Below, piece by piece: positions 27,891 through 41,193 of a stretch of 64,000 nt of DNA. Position 1 is the stretch's first letter. Each line of letters opens with the position of its first letter. The translations under genes and the position numbers were made by a program. Origin of the DNA: Sphaerolaimus hirsutus (Eukaryota; Nematoda; Chromadorea; Monhysterida; Sphaerolaimidae); contig OZ038458.1 of the NCBI GenBank assembly GCA_964036195.1, positions 3,286,001-3,350,000 of the forward strand. Direction: 5' to 3'. The notes beneath the pieces are model-generated. The model saw nothing but the letters and a program-made list of their open reading frames with translations, searched no databases and was not told the DNA's origin.

Positions 27891-28862
27891 GTGGTGTCAG
27901 TACTGTGAATTTACCTATGTTTTTATGAGTTATGTTTTCAGAATTTTTATTCAAATCAACCAACACTTTTTTGGAGGAATGGGTTTACACTAATTATATG
28001 AATCCATAATTACGAGTACTGATTCCATAATTCAAGCAGTAAAAATCTGTACAAAATAATGAGAGAGAAAACAATAAAAATTGAATTGAATAAAACCATA
28101 AGCTATCTTTCGGTGAATTTTATTTTTCGTGACGCTTAAGCCAATCCCAACCAAATAAATATTTGAATTGATCCATTATTTGCATTTCAAAGGTCGCAAC
28201 AGTAGCCCGGTTGGTGGTTTGTGATGCAAAACTTACAAAAGTTTGCCCATCAAAATTTTTGTGGGTTTCTGTGCCGGCGACAAAAGCTGCGCTATCGAAT
28301 TGTGTATTTATATAAAACTGGGTTAAGTGCAGATTTGTTTATTGGTTGTCACTCGCATTATTATGTGGCTCCTGGCTACAGTTGTCAAATGTCATCTAAT
28401 CTGTCAGTTGAAATAAAAAGAAGAATTTATTTGACATTTCACCTGATTATTCACAAACTTGTATGACATTTTGCATGATATTCAGCACTTGACTTGCACT
28501 TGTGCAGTTGGAGGTCGCTCTGTGACACATTAAGCTGAAATCTGAGTTGACTTAGACCAGTTGACACACAGTTGTGTGCTGGCCACCATTACTGTACAAC
28601 AAAGTTTTCCAACTTTCAAATTTGCAGTACTGTCTGATTGGCAGTTGACTGCTGTGGTTACAATGATGTATTGCCCATGTTGGATATTGAAACTGTTAAG
28701 TTAAATATTGACTATTATGCAAACATTGTATATTTAGACTTTAATATCTCAATATTATATTGAGTATTTTTGACGTTGAAAACTTCTTGAAAAACCTCTG
28801 ATTATTGAAAACTGAACATTTTTTCCTGACAAACTGGAAATGTAATTTGAAAAATATGTAGT

Positions 28863-29100
28863 TATACTCGGCAGACATTATACTCTGCCCTAGCACTAAT
28901 TTATGTCTCACGTTGGAGGCGTGCCAATGATGAGAAAGCTTGTGATTTTTGTATGTAAGATGAAGGAATCATTGTTGTGGATGACATCACTGTATAACAT
29001 TATAACATACCTAGATGACTTTTTCAACTTTTTATGAAAATCGTTGGCACGCTTCCAGCGGGAATCACGCGTGCAGGGTGTAAAGTAACTGGAGTATATA
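28863..29100. mobile_element. Copy of the TATACTCGG MITE
   Basis: TATACTCGGCAGACATTATAC ... GGGTGTAAAGTAACTGGAGTATA, TA on both sides. Confidence 0.65.
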
Positions 29101-29880
29101 TACACTTACATATAACTAATCATTCACCCCCCCTCACGGTACCATGTCTGCACACCCATCAAATTGGGTGTGTTATGCATACCTTTGTTTTGTTTTGTTA
29201 CAAGTATTTACATTACAAAGATATTCACATTTTTGCTTGCTGTATTTATTTAGTATTCATTTGTTGGGTCTGTTTGCTATGTAATTTTTCTAGGATTAGC
29301 GTGATTGCTAATAATATTGGTAATTGTGCAGAGGGAAGGAAATTTAAATGTAACACCGGGAAATTTTTAGCACTGTTTCATATTTCTCATCTTTAGCTTC
29401 ATTTTTCTAGTGTCCATCATACTCAATTCATTTTTGCCAATTCCATTAGTTTTAGTATACAAAGTGCGGTTTTAGACACTTTTGTGGTTTTAGATACCAC
29501 TTTTTGGTTTGATGTGTTTTTACGCTATTTAACGGAACAATGCAAAACCAAACTTTGCATCACTTTCTATAAAAACAATTGTTTTTGCACCATCCGTGCC
29601 AAATTATTTGCCCCGTCAAATTGAAATTTGAAAAAAAATTTAGGCATGTACGGAATAGCAGCGCCTGTAGAAATCCGTGTGCAAATTCAAATACAAAGTC
29701 TAGGAAAGGCCAGCATTAGCATTGGAGCGTATTTAAGGTAAACAATTTTACAAATCTCAGTCAGTAAACACTACACGACCGGTGTGGCGGCCCCCTTGTT
29801 TGTTATCACATTTGTATTTTTCACGGTAACTGGCAATTGCTATCTACGCTAGCGTAAAGTGCTATTCAAGTTCCCCCCCT
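29100..29880. other. Unique AT-rich sequence, no gene seen
   Basis: No known repeat, conserved exon or strong splice pair could be recognised. Confidence 0.4.
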
Positions 29881-29904
29881 AGGTAGTCTTACACCGGGAG
29901 CCAC

Positions 29905-30130
29905 TACCTCTCCCAGAACTTGTAAACTGTCAAATGTCATGCACAGTGTCAAATCAAAAATTATGCAAAATGTAAAATGCCATGCAAAGTGTCAAATCGA
30001 AAGTCATGTAAGATCCCCTGTAAAATGTCAAATATTATTTTTTTACTGGACGTTGGACATTTTGCGTGATTTTTGAGTTGACACTTTTATGACATGTGAC
30101 ATTTTACATGAATTTTGGTTTGACACTGCA
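29905..30130. repeat. Region of spliceable-repeat motifs
   Basis: AACTTGTAAACTGTCAAATG on the left and TGTGACATTTTACATGAAT on the right, with many AAAGTGTCAAAT units in both directions. Confidence 0.5.
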
Positions 30131-30335
30131 TTTGACGTTTTACATTAGTAGTGTGTGTAGGGCTCTTTTTTCGGCACAACATAATTGTTTGTTTTTTTGC
30201 GCTGCCAATGAAAAAGCAATTGTGTTCAAAACGTGGGCACGTCTGGTGATGCAAAGTGTGCGTTTGTTAGAAAAACGACGTTTTGATTGGGTGTAAGCCG
30301 CGGCCCACTGGTTTGATTTTGTCTCTCAGCTGGTG

Positions 30336-30448
30336 AGTAAGCAGTTTAAAGTTCACTTGGGGCTGCACAGAGGTGGGAATGGGATTTGCCACCAGGGGGC
30401 AGTCCCAAGTCCTCTGTGCAGCCCTAAGTGAACTTTAAACTGCTTACT
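30336..30448. repeat. Hairpin, 38-bp arms
   Basis: AGTAAGCAGTTTAAAGTTCA..GCACAGAGG (30336-30373) pairs with CCTCTGTGC..TGCTTACT (30411-30448). A GGGGGCAGTCCCAAG repeat end sits in the loop. Confidence 0.8.
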
Positions 30449-30451
30449 GTA

Positions 30452-30822
30452 AAGCCCTGTAAAGTGTCAAATGCAAAGTCAAATGTTAAGTAAAGTGTCA
30501 AATGTAAAGTCAAATGCAAAGTCAAATGTCAGATGTAAAGTAAAGTGTCAATTGTGTATCCAAATCTTTTTTTGTATCCAAATCATGTTTTTGTATCCAA
30601 GTCTTATGGTTTTGTATCCAAATCTTATTTTCCGACTTAAGATTTGGATACAAAAACATAATATTTGGATAAAAAAGATTTAGATACACAATTGACATTT
30701 GACACGTTACTTTACATTTGACTTTTCATTTAACTTTACATTTGATACTTTACTTTCCATTTGACAATTGACTTTGCATTTAACTTTACATTTGACACTT
30801 TACTTTACACTTTACAGGGCTT
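30452..30822. mobile_element. Spliceable palindromic repeat, long member
   Basis: AAGCCCTGTAAAGTGTCAAAT ... ACACTTTACAGGGCTT. Nearly a complete palindrome centred on TTTGTATCCAAATCTTA / TAAGATTTGGATACAAA. GT and AG are present at the inner borders. Confidence 0.8.
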
Positions 30823-31806
30823 GGTATTGTCATCTGGTGCCTCCCCCAAACCTGTAAAAATGTCAAATGACATACATCCAGTGTCAAAACACTTGTAAAA
30901 TGTTACATTTCCTTTAATTTTTGCTGGTCATTTGACATTTTACAGGGCACTTTACATGACTTTTGACACTTTGCTTGCCATTAGACATTTTACAGGGTCT
31001 AGGCATTTTGTTTTGAATGACAGTTTCTTTCAATGACAGAAAATCTAGGCAATTGTTTTTGAATAAAATTGTCATTCTCTATCATTCCATAATTTCATGT
31101 TTGTCATGGTTAAGTTTTCTTAAACAAAAATTCTGAGAATGATGACATGAAATGACACCATTCTTTTAAAAACAGTTTCACAAATTTACAGTTACCAGAA
31201 AGTTGAACCTATGGGAGCTTGCCCAGGCACATTCAGCACTGTGAAATCTCCATTACATATTCACATGTGCAAACTCAATTATCACTGTATTGTCTCTGCA
31301 CACACTAGTTTACCAATGAAATTTGTAACCCAAAATTTAGTAAACACATTTATCAGTCTTGAATGCATCTGAGTTTACTGGAATGAGTTGTTTTTACTGT
31401 TTCAGCTGACGCTGACAAACAAACACCTAATTTTATTAAACTCAAATGCCATTCAATTCAGTAAACTGCAGAACACTTCTCCATTTTTACTAAGTTGACG
31501 CCAATTTTCTTAAATCTTCCCCCCCCCCCGACTAACCAAATTAGGACCCATTAGGAGGCATTTGCTTTACACTATTGAGCCTGTGAAATGTGTCTATAAA
31601 AGCTTTTTAAATTGGCCGGGCGCCATTTCCCACGCAGCTGCGTCATGTAGACTCCCACTGTTTTCATAATTTATCTTCAATTTTTCTGTATTTTACAAGA
31701 AAAAATTTATTGCCTGGTTTATTTTTTGGGAATTTTAATCTTTGGTGGATGATTCTTGATTTTTTTGCCGTACGATTGTTTGTTACTCAAGTGACAATTA
31801 AGCTTA

Positions 31807-33223
31807 TACCGTATTTCTTCTAATAGAACGGCACCTTCCAATAGAACAGCACCCCCAATAGAACGGCAGGTACAAATTATGTTGGGAGTGTGCCAGAACA
31901 CAAAAATTAATGAAATGTGGATGGAAAGAACATTCTAAGCAGTCAAATATAAACACCCTCCCGGTCACGTCCGGCACCTTTTGATCTTACTCGTGACACC
32001 CTATCTCCAGTTCTAGGGCGCGCCAGAAGCTGAAACTTGAGGGAGGTATTGGTGCAACCCCCTTCTACTTCGCATGAATTTGGGGGGTCGCGGCAGCCCC
32101 TCTCAAGGTGGGTCGCCCTAAGTGCAAATTTTTTTGGCTTTTGGCAAATTGTGTCCCACAGCAGGTCCGACACCGGCTGATTTCTGAGCTGTGGGATGGG
32201 TATAAATCTTTAAAAAAAATTTTTTTTTTTTTTTTGGGGGGGGGGGGGTGTTACCAACACCACTCCCCTACTATACACTATTCAATAATGTGAGATAAAC
32301 GTGAAAAATTTCAAAATTCTGTTATTCTCTAAAAAAACACCCCTCCCCAATAGATGGATGGCAAAAAATTCACTTTTTGGAACATTTTTATTGAAGAGCT
32401 GGTTTACGATACTTTAAAGGGAATGGTTTGATGTTTAAAGTTATGCAAAGAACCATACCTCTAAAATGCATGCATTGCAAAATTTACTTGGGGGAAATTT
32501 CTTCCTGCAATGATGTGATTATGATGTCATAAAATTCACCTTAAGTAAATTTTGCAATGCAGACATTTTATAGGTATGGTTCTTTACATAACTTCAAACA
32601 TCATACCCTTTCCTTTAAAGTATCGTAAACCATCTCTTCAAGTGTCTAATAAAAAAGTTCCAAAAAGTGAATTTTTTGTCATCCATCTATTGGGGAGTGG
32701 TGTTTTTTTGAGTAAGTGGATTTTTGAGAAATTTTCACATTAATCTCACATTATTGATTAGTGTATAGTAGGGGAGTGGTGTTGGTAACACATCCCCAAA
32801 ATTTTAGATTTATACCCCTCCCACAGCTCAGAAATCAGCGGGTGCCAGCTGGGCCTTAGGGCGACCCACCCTGAGAGGGGTCGCCGCGACCCCCCCCCCC
32901 CAATTCATGCGAAGTAGAGGGGGGTTGCGCCAATATCTCCCCCAAGTTTCTGCCTCTGAGGCGCACTAGAACTGGGGATAGGTTGTAAGAAGTAAAATCA
33001 AAAAATGGGTGCCGGACGTGACCCGGAAGGTGTTTATATTAAATGTCAAAGTGATGCTCTGATATTGAAATATTGCTCAAGCTTCATAAAAATAAGGCTT
33101 AGTTCAAAGTAGAAATCTGAAAAAATTAATGAAAGAAATAGAACGGTAGCCTCCAATAGAACGGCAGGTAAAAAGGTTGATGAAAAAATAGAACGGCGCT
33201 CTTCTATCAGAAGAAATACGGTA
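31807..33223. mobile_element. TA-flanked MITE, CCGTATTTCTTCTAATAGAACGG ends, carrying a giant foldback
   Basis: TACCGTATTTCTTCTAATAG ... CTATCAGAAGAAATACGGTA, with repeated AATAGAACGGCA units. The short relative 35239-35432 lacks the inner foldback. Confidence 0.75.
31949..33045. mobile_element. 1.1-kb near-perfect foldback
   Basis: The left arm from AAACACCCTCCCGGTCACGTCC matches the inverse of the right arm to GGTGTTTATATT; the pairing continues inward (CATGCGAAGTAG, GGTATGGTTCTTTGCATAA) to a small loop near 32500. Confidence 0.8.
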
Positions 33224-33649
33224 AGTACATTTGTAAATTGAAGTAACGTGCTTATAAATTCTTATAAGTTGTCACTTGACTTGCAACTTATCGTTATACT
33301 TATTATACTAGGTAGGTATTTACTTGTCACTTGTCCACTTAGAAGTTGCCAACATTTCCTGCTGAGGATATCGTTCAAATGAAATGTGACATTTTACTTG
33401 GGTATTTTTTATGACTTTTCATATTATATGACGATATATACCTCAATTTTATTACTTAAAATATGCCGACCGCGTTTACATATTTCGATAAATATAGAAT
33501 ATATCATCATCACATAAGAAATGCTGAGTTGTTAGACACACTGAACTTGTTTGAAAGTAAACGTAAAGTATTTATTTTTTACTTACCACTGAGTACATAA
33601 AACGTCAAGTATCATTTTTTACTTTACTCTTGCGTTAACGAGAGTAAAT

Positions 33650-34197
33650 TACTTTTATTCCAGGAAAACGTAACAGTGGGTATTTTTTAGAAATTTTGCC
33701 CTTATTTTCGCTCAAAATCACTAACTGCGAAACTTTTTTACCTTCAAATTCACTAGTTTATGTGTTATTGCCTATTTTTAACCTAGTTTCTCCCTTTTCC
33801 CATTTATGCCTTGGACAAGCATATCAAAAAGCCTACCGTATTTCCTCGAAATACCCCTAGGGGCTTTATTGTTTCAGAGTGGAAGTTTTGAGGGCGGTAT
33901 TTCAAGGGGGGGCTTATTCGAGGGGGGACGGGTTGTTTTTTCGTCAGAAATTTTCACGATATTCATAGTAAAGAGTACGTTTTTATATACCCAAAACCGG
34001 TAATCAACGTGTCCAAGTAGGGTACATTTGGACATACGGTATATGAAATACGTTTTCTGTACTTACGTATAATTACTTTCAAAAAGTACGTGAGTAAGTG
34101 AGTACCGGTACGTTTTTCGGGGGAAACGTAAACGTATTTACGCAGTACTCGAGTATACGTTTTTGTCGAGTTAACGTGAATACGTTTTAACAACTAT
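33650..34197. repeat. Fragment of the CATAGTTG / AAACGT family
   Basis: GGAAAACGTAACAGTGGGTAT, AGTACCGGTACGTTTTTC and the right end CAACTATG at 34197. The left end is lost. A similar fragment is 60495-60835. Confidence 0.55.
33834..33960. repeat. Truncated CCGTATTTCCTCG MITE
   Basis: TACCGTATTTCCTCGAAATAC then GGGCTTTATTGTTTCAGAG; the right end is missing. Confidence 0.6.
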
Positions 34198-34533
34198 GGA
34201 GCTCCCAAAAATGTCGCCATATGTGTTCGCGTGACTGAGTACATTAATTTCATGTTTGAAAATATTTCTGTCACATCTATTTACAAAAAAATTGCATAAT
34301 CCAGTTTCGATTTTCGGTAGCTTTTTATGTTGCGCAGCAATTTCGATGATCACAAAAATTTTCGTGACACGGAAATTTACGACGTTTTTCCTTCATTTTT
34401 CCATCGGAAATCGAATCGCGCTGAGCATTTCAGAATTGGACAATTTTTAGAAAATGTTATTAAAAATTATCTAAAAAAATCTCTCAAAAAGTAAATCTAA
34501 ATGAATCTCACTGAAAATTCCTGGTGAAAGATA

Positions 34534-34953
34534 TACCGTATATCCTTGAATAAGTCCCCCGGGGAGTTATTTTTTCGTCAAAGTTTTTGAGGGGGGAGTT
34601 ATTCAAGGGTGGGGAGTTATTCAAGGGAGGGAGTTATTTTTTCCTCATAACTTGCAGGGAAACTTGCAGGTAGATATGTGTGTATACACTGCGTAATACA
34701 CACTGTGCATCTGCTTTCGCTGCTGTATGCTAACATCCTTTGTATTTTTTGTCTCACACACTGCACTGCATTTGCATTTCGTTTTTTTCACTTGTTCCAG
34801 TATCCTCTCCACTCATCACAGAGGGGGGAGTTATTCAAGGGTGGGGAGTTATTCAAGGGAGGGAGTTATTTTTTCGTCAGTGTTTTTGAGGGGGGAGTTA
34901 TTCAAGGGTGGGGAGTTATTCAAGGGGGGGGTCTTATTCGAGGATATACGGTA
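34534..34953. mobile_element. TA-flanked MITE, CCGTATATCCTTGAATAAG ends
   Basis: TACCGTATATCCTTGAATAAG ... CTTATTCGAGGATATACGGTA with six or more GGGGAGTTATTC units. Confidence 0.8.
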
Positions 34954-35238
34954 CCTAAATATAAAAAAAAAATTATTTTATGATATTTTTTAAAATTTAA
35001 TATAAATGGCGATTTTTTCAATGCATATCGCGCCTAGCGTCACCACATTGTAAATGTCATTTGATATCGGATTGGCATACTTCTGGTTGTTTTGCACTTG
35101 AAAGGAACCGCACTTGCGCAGAACTCTTATCAGAGCGTGTGAAAATCTGAAGAGGGCTTTTTTGTGTAAATGTAGGATCCTGCGTGAACTTCACAAGGCG
35201 ATCTTCTATATTATATACCAGGCTGAATAAAAGTTAAA

Positions 35239-35432
35239 TACCGTATTTCTTCTAATAGAACGGCATACCTCCAATAGAACGGCACATCCAATAGAGCGGC
35301 AGGTTTTGGCACGTTTTTCACTCATAAAACAATAGAACAGCAACCTTCAATAGAACGGCACCTCCAATAGAGCGCCAGGTAAAAAACTTGATGAAAAAAG
35401 TACGGCGCTCTTCTATTGGAAGAAATACGGTA
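35239..35432. mobile_element. TA-flanked MITE, CCGTATTTCTTCTAATAG ends, short form
   Basis: TACCGTATTTCTTCTAATAG ... CTATTGGAAGAAATACGGTA; CAATAGAACGGCA units. 194 bp. Confidence 0.8.
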
Positions 35433-35770
35433 ACCGAATATAGGGTATATTTTCTTTTCAAAATATGTACATTGTTCTGACTTCGGGAAAACTTTTGCGC
35501 GTAAATCCTCATGTAAATAGCTTTATTCATGAAATTACAGCAACTTTCTCTGCAGTGCAGCGCGCAAAAGCCAACACCATGCTGCTATGGTGCCAAAAAT
35601 TTGAAAAACTCATAAATCAGCATTGAATGCATTTTAGTCTGCTAAAATCAGTAATTTTGAATCCCCATCAATTTTAGTTGACGGACACCTCATTCCGGTA
35701 AACTGACATGCGTTCAAAGCTGATTTACGAGTTTTCAAAATTTTCGTTGTAAACAAATTAGTGGGTGTAG

Positions 35771-36780
35771 AGTAGTGATGTAAAAGCGCTATGGCGCTGG
35801 CGCTTGGCGCTATTCTGCTGTAGCGCCATTGGCGCGTGGCGCCATGATCTCGAAAGACGCCATGGCGCTTTAATGGCGTGGCGCCATTGGCGCCTGGCGC
35901 TCCCAATTTTTAAAGCGCCACACGATCAACATAATTTCTAAAGGGGATCCACCAAAAATTCCGCCTGGCGCTAGCGCCAAAGCAAAAAGCGCCACGGCGC
36001 TTTTGGCGCTAGGCGCCCTTTTGTTGTGGCGCCATTGGTGCTTGGCGCTGCGTTATGGAAAAACGCCATGGCGCTTGGCGCTATGATGTCCTGGCGCCAT
36101 TGACGCTTGGCGTTAATGTTTAAAAAAGCGCCATAAAAGCGCCAAGGGGTTCAAAATATAGCCTTAAAATCCTTATTTTATGCAAAATGACTTTTTGTGT
36201 ATAATTTATTTAAGTAAATATGCTTATGAAAGTTTATGCCAGGAATAACCCACCTCTAATAACCATCTTATTTTGTAACCCAAGTGACTGCAGTAGGAAA
36301 ATTCAATCTGTGTCGTACATATACTCAGTGGACATCACACTTAGTATGAAAACCTCTGAATAATGAACCAATTATTATACTGTTTTTTTTATATCATAAT
36401 ATTTCGTTTTTACTATGGAATAGTCAATTACGAAATGTATCACAAGATTTGATTCATCAATTATGGTAGGTTTCCATACTAGGTGTGTTGTCCGCCAGTA
36501 TACATAGGATTTATCTCATAACAAAACAAGCTGGAGTGCCCCAAGTACATTTATAGCTAAAGAAAACGTTGTGAGGAAAACGAATACCTACTTAAATATC
36601 ACTGTATTAGCATGGCTGCATATGAGCAGCAAATTTTTTTGACGCTGGCGCTATTGGCGCTTGGCGCCACTGTCCTCTGGCGCCATTGGCGCTTGGCGCC
36701 TTGGTCTAGAAAAGCGCCATGGCGCTATTGGCGCTTGGCGCTATGCATGCCAAAATTCTGGCGCTTTTCACATCACTAAT
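35771..36780. mobile_element. TAGTGATG-family element with GGCGCC arrays
   Basis: TAGTGATGTAAAAGCGC ... GCGCTTTTCACATCACTA. Both ends are dense TGGCGC / GCGCCA arrays. No 8-bp duplication found. A TATACTC-type MITE sits inside (36320-36502). Confidence 0.65.
36320..36502. mobile_element. TA-flanked MITE, TATACTC.G.GGACATCACAC ends
   Basis: ACTCAGTGGACATCACACTTAG inverts to CTAGGTGTGTTGTCCGCCAGTA. Copies at 57739-57930 and, truncated, 60090-60238. Confidence 0.7.
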
Positions 36781-36871
36781 CTTAAATCAATTTGATGCAC
36801 CATAATCAAAAATAATCCATATTTATGATTTACTTTTTGATGATTTTTATCAAAATACGGTGGATCAGCAA

Positions 36872-37325
36872 TACCGTATTTCCTCGAAATACCCCCGGGG
36901 GGTTTATTGTTTCAGAGTGAGAATTTTGAGGGGGGGTTAAACGAGGGGGGGGGGTATTTCGAGGGGGGGGGGTTTATTATTTCGCCAGAAATTTTTTGAA
37001 ATCCCAGTACTAAAATGTCGTCTGAAACGTACGCAGACGTCGAAAAATGCAACAAAAATCGCCATTTATAAGACTCTAAAGACATTTATAAGTGTGTAGA
37101 CGTACAAACACTGTTCTCACATAACAGAGTGATCGTTTTTAACGTGTGTTCTGCATTGTCGGGATGACAAACCGCAGCCTTTGTCATTTACGTTCTCTAT
37201 ACACTAACTTTGGGGGGGGGGTATTTCGAGGGGGGGGTTTATAAGTTCATAGTGTCCATTTTGAGGGGGGGTATTTCGAGGGGGGGGTATTTCGAGGGGG
37301 GGGGGTATTTCGAGGAAATACGGTA
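36872..37325. mobile_element. TA-flanked CCGTATTTCCTCG MITE, G-run rich
   Basis: TACCGTATTTCCTCGAAATAC ... CGAGGAAATACGGTA with repeated GGGGTATTTCGAGG units. Interior shared with 16303-17993. Confidence 0.8.
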
Positions 37326-37775
37326 AATGTTTTATGTGCATTGTTGGCGTCAACGGGGTCCAAAGTGTTGATTTGTGAAGTTTATTGTGTACGGCGGCGA
37401 CCTTGTTTACGTGTCAACTTACAGAATAAATACGTTCCAAAGTGGAAACTAATGAACTGTGCACAAAAGGGACAAATCCCACATCACCCCTCTCCAGTGG
37501 ATGACCAAAAAGGGTCCCAAATTTTCACCAACTCATCACAAAGATCAAATCATCACATCTCATACTTCACTCCCTCTTAAATGAAAGAAGAAAAAACGGT
37601 TGGGCGCGGCGGTTAAGGCTAGAATTGCGCTAAATAGCATCAGGCGCTGGGCGCAAATTGCCCGACGGCCCAAATTGCCTGATTATTTTAACAGAATAAC
37701 ATTGTAGAATGAGCAATGTTGCCAAAGCGTGAAAATTGCGAAAGGCAATAACTAGTAGACATAATGAAGACATTT

Positions 37776-40700
37776 TTAAAGTGTATTTATCCGCCAGCAA
37801 AAGCGATGTGGAATTTTTTGTACTTGGCCCTGCAATTCCACAAAAATTGTGGGTCCAATCACGTCAACGACTTGCAGAGGGCCAGTAAACTTTGGCAAAC
37901 TGCGATCCGCGGCTATATTTTTGACCATAACTTTGTCACCAGGAGAAATTACGGTAGTAGAATTTTTTGAGTCAAAATAATGCTTATATAAAGCCCGGCT
38001 ACGATCACTATGTGATCTCGCAGACATTCGAACAGCCTGCACATCTATTTGTCGTGCTGCTGCGTACAGTAGGTTCCAATGTGGCATATACCCATAAACA
38101 AGAAAAAATGGGCAACACTGCGAATTGCGGTTGAATGCTAAATTGTGTTTCAAGGTAACAATGGGTAATAGATCCTTCCAATGTAGCCCTGGAAAATCTT
38201 GTTTCAAAATTGCAAAAAGCTCACGGAGTCGCCCATTGACTCCCTCAACCATTCCATTTGCTGCCGGGTTGTGTGAAGATACCGGTGAGTGTGAAGTGCC
38301 GTATTGCGTGCACAAAGTCCGGAATGTGTCGTTGACGTATTCAGTGCCCTGATCGGTGATGATCAGACGTGGCGCACCGAAAATTAGAAAAATTCGAGTC
38401 AACACCGCCCTAGCCACTGTATTTGCATTTAGTGAAGTAACAGGTATGGTAACAGTAAACCGCGTGAATGCGTCGACAGCAACAATGACTTTGGACTTTT
38501 TATCGTTAAATTGCAACTGTAAAGTGTCCAAATGTATAACTTCAAATGGCTGTGAGGGTGTGTCCACAGCCCCTAGCGGACCGGGGTGTAACCGATGCTT
38601 TTTATGAACCATGCACGATGAGCAGTCTGCACAAAATTTCAAAACGTCTTGTTTCATGGTAGGCCAGGAAAAGTACTGGCACAAAAGTTGTAATGTCCGG
38701 ACTTGACCGCCGTGGCTGGCATAGATGCCCATGTGGGCCTGAGCCAAACACGCCGATTGCCAAGTTTTTGGGGGCCAGATGGCATATTCCGTTCCACCTG
38801 TCATAGTGCGATAGTAGAGAATATCATTGATTAAAATTGCGCCTTGGACACTTTCTGGGTCCTGAAGCAATTGCGCAATTATCGAGGAGAGTTCGGGATC
38901 CTCTGCCTGGATGCGTTTCCAATCTATCGCAACAGCTAATGAAATCAATTTTTTCTGGTGTCCCGGAACAGACAAATCACCGGTTTGTGTCGGTAGACGT
39001 ACCCCGGTGGCAATCATTTTAGCGGCACATCCTTTCACCATTTTAGCGTCGCTATCCAATTCTGCAGCACCAAACTCCGGCTGGTCAATGGGGTTGCGTG
39101 ACAATGAATCTGCCACCAAATTTAGTTTACCGGACCTGTGCGTGAAGCTAATTACTTTACTCTGAATCCACATTGCCCAACGTTCTAATTGGGAATGATG
39201 CGGGCTCTTCAACACCTGGGCAATCCCACTATTGTCAGTAATTACAATCAATTTCTGGCCCTCGACAAAATCGGCCAAGCGGCGGATCGACCAGGCAATG
39301 CACAGAGCCTCCAACTCTGCTGCCGAGAACGTTGTGTGTGGGTGTGTGAGGCGCTTCGAAATGAATGAAATAGGATGCATTTTACCATCGCTAGAATATT
39401 GCGATAGAACAGCGCCTAGACCAGTTCCACTTGCATCTGTCTCCAAATAGAATGGTCTGCCATCGCGAATAGGGTGCATCAAAATCGGGGGAGTCGCAAG
39501 ACAGTACTTTAGAGTGCTCCAAGCATCCAACATTTGCTCTGTCCACTCAAATGGAGTATTTCCATGTTTGGGTATTTTGCCCTTGAGCACAGTGTACAAC
39601 GGCGAAGAAATCCGACTATAATTTGGAATGAAATGGGAGTAGTAAACACATTTGCCCAAAAACCTGCGCAATTCTTGTTTTGTATGCATTTTAGGCAAAG
39701 CAGTCATAGCTTCAACTCTTGACGGTGTCGGCATGATTCCTTCTGCGGAAATTTGATGTCCGAGATATTTCAGAGTAGAAGTAAATATATTGCATTTTTT
39801 GGGTTGCATGCGCAAATTCGCCCACCGCAATCTAGAAAACAGACGCCGCAAATGTCCTAAATGTTCCTCGACAGTGTCACTACAGCACAATACGTCGTCA
39901 ATGTAAGCGCGCACCCAGGCGCGAGTCAAATCTTCATTTAAATCCATGAGCATTAGCTGCATGAGACGCATGAAAGTGGCGCCAGCATTGCAGGTACCGA
40001 ACGGGAGGCGCGTGTACCTGTATTGTCCCAGACTGCAGACAAAGGAAGTTTTTTCTTTCGAATCTTCATCGGCTAAGGGGACATTATAGTACCCGTGGCG
40101 AATGTCAATAGCTGTAAATATTTTCCGACCGGCAAATTCCGCCAATATTTCGCCAATACGTGGTAGTGGGTAACTATCAATTTTAGTGATTAAATTAACC
40201 ATTTTAAAATCAACGCAAAAGCGCCAATCATCAGCACCCTTTGGCGCGATGGTAATGGGCGATGTCCAGGGCCCATCAGAATGCTCAATGATTCCTTCTT
40301 GAAGCATGGAATTAATTGCTTTTTTGATGAATTCTCGTTTATGTGTTGGTTCATAGCGTGGTGCTTGCTTGATGGGAGGATGGTTCGGGTCGGTAATGAT
40401 AGCATGTGACACCAACGGCGTGCACCCAACATCATAGTCGTGGCATGAAAATATGTCATGGAATTCATTCAGCAAATTCATGAAAATTTCATTTTGTTTG
40501 GTGGTGAGTGAGATCCGATTTTTGGATGGTAAATTTTTGACAATAAATTTAAACCTATCCTCTTGTGTCATAGCTCTTTCAGCTTTAACCAGCCCATCTG
40601 GCGGTGTTGGCATTGTCACTGCTTTGGCGCACAAGGCATCTTCTTCTGGCCCATGTTCCAGTTCCAGATCTGCCCCGAAAAAGTGCATGTATGCCGGTGT

Positions 40701-41109
40701 AGCAAAAATTTTACTCCAGCTAGCCCCTGGTTTGAAAAATGATTTCTGCGGCATGATACACACATCAGCAATAGCGGTGTCTTTAGGTAACAAGACTGGT
40801 GTGTCAGAATGATTGAAAAACAGTAGGCTGACATTCGCGGGACCAACGGTGGAACAAGTGGTGTTGTACATCTGAAATTCAGACTGTGGCAAATCCGTTA
40901 TGTTGTCAGCTCGTGTAAATAATATGGTAGAACTCTCCCAGATGTTTTCAGGCATTTTTTCTGGCTTTTTAGGCTTGCAAAGTGTCACCTGAGAGTGTCC
41001 ATTAGCGGGGACATATAGCTGTCTATGTAATTTCGCAGACTCAGCCAAATGTGACGGAAAGTCATCCTGAAGTTTTTCATATTGCGTCATCACAGGCACA
41101 TTATCAACG
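37776..41109 (-). CDS. pol: Retrotransposon pol: reverse transcriptase, RNase H, integrase (5' truncated)
   Basis: One open frame of about 1,110 codons, domains in Gypsy order. Counting from the in-frame GTG at 41099: a linker region 1-200; reverse transcriptase with FTAIDIRHGYY (Asp about 332) and YIDDVL (399-404); RNase H with ETDAS (Asp about 555), ITDNS and ADSLSR; integrase zinc finger His789, His796, Cys826, Cys829; catalytic core Asp858, Asp916, Glu952 (D,D35E spacing); C-terminal domain to residue 1107. All catalytic residues are present and no stop or frameshift was seen. There is no ATG start: the frame opens at the break near 41109, so gag and protease are missing here. In intact relatives pol is processed from a gag-pol polyprotein. 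Confidence 0.85.
40530..41109 (-). repeat. Left arm of retrotransposon inverted repeat
   Basis: The reverse complement matches 43887-44445 almost perfectly. This arm has 21 extra bases (seven codons, ANGHSQV); one substitution (Glu versus Lys codon) was noted elsewhere. Confidence 0.9.
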
Positions 41110-41193
41110 TCAGAAGGCTGGTGGACGTGCTGGGGACTTAACCAGAATTTCTACTTAGATTCTATTGTTAAGTACCAGTGCTGATTTGCTGTA

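Noticed and set aside
37326..37775. A 3' LTR next to the integrase end
   Set aside because: No second copy in the window and no certain TG..CA borders, so it cannot be supported.
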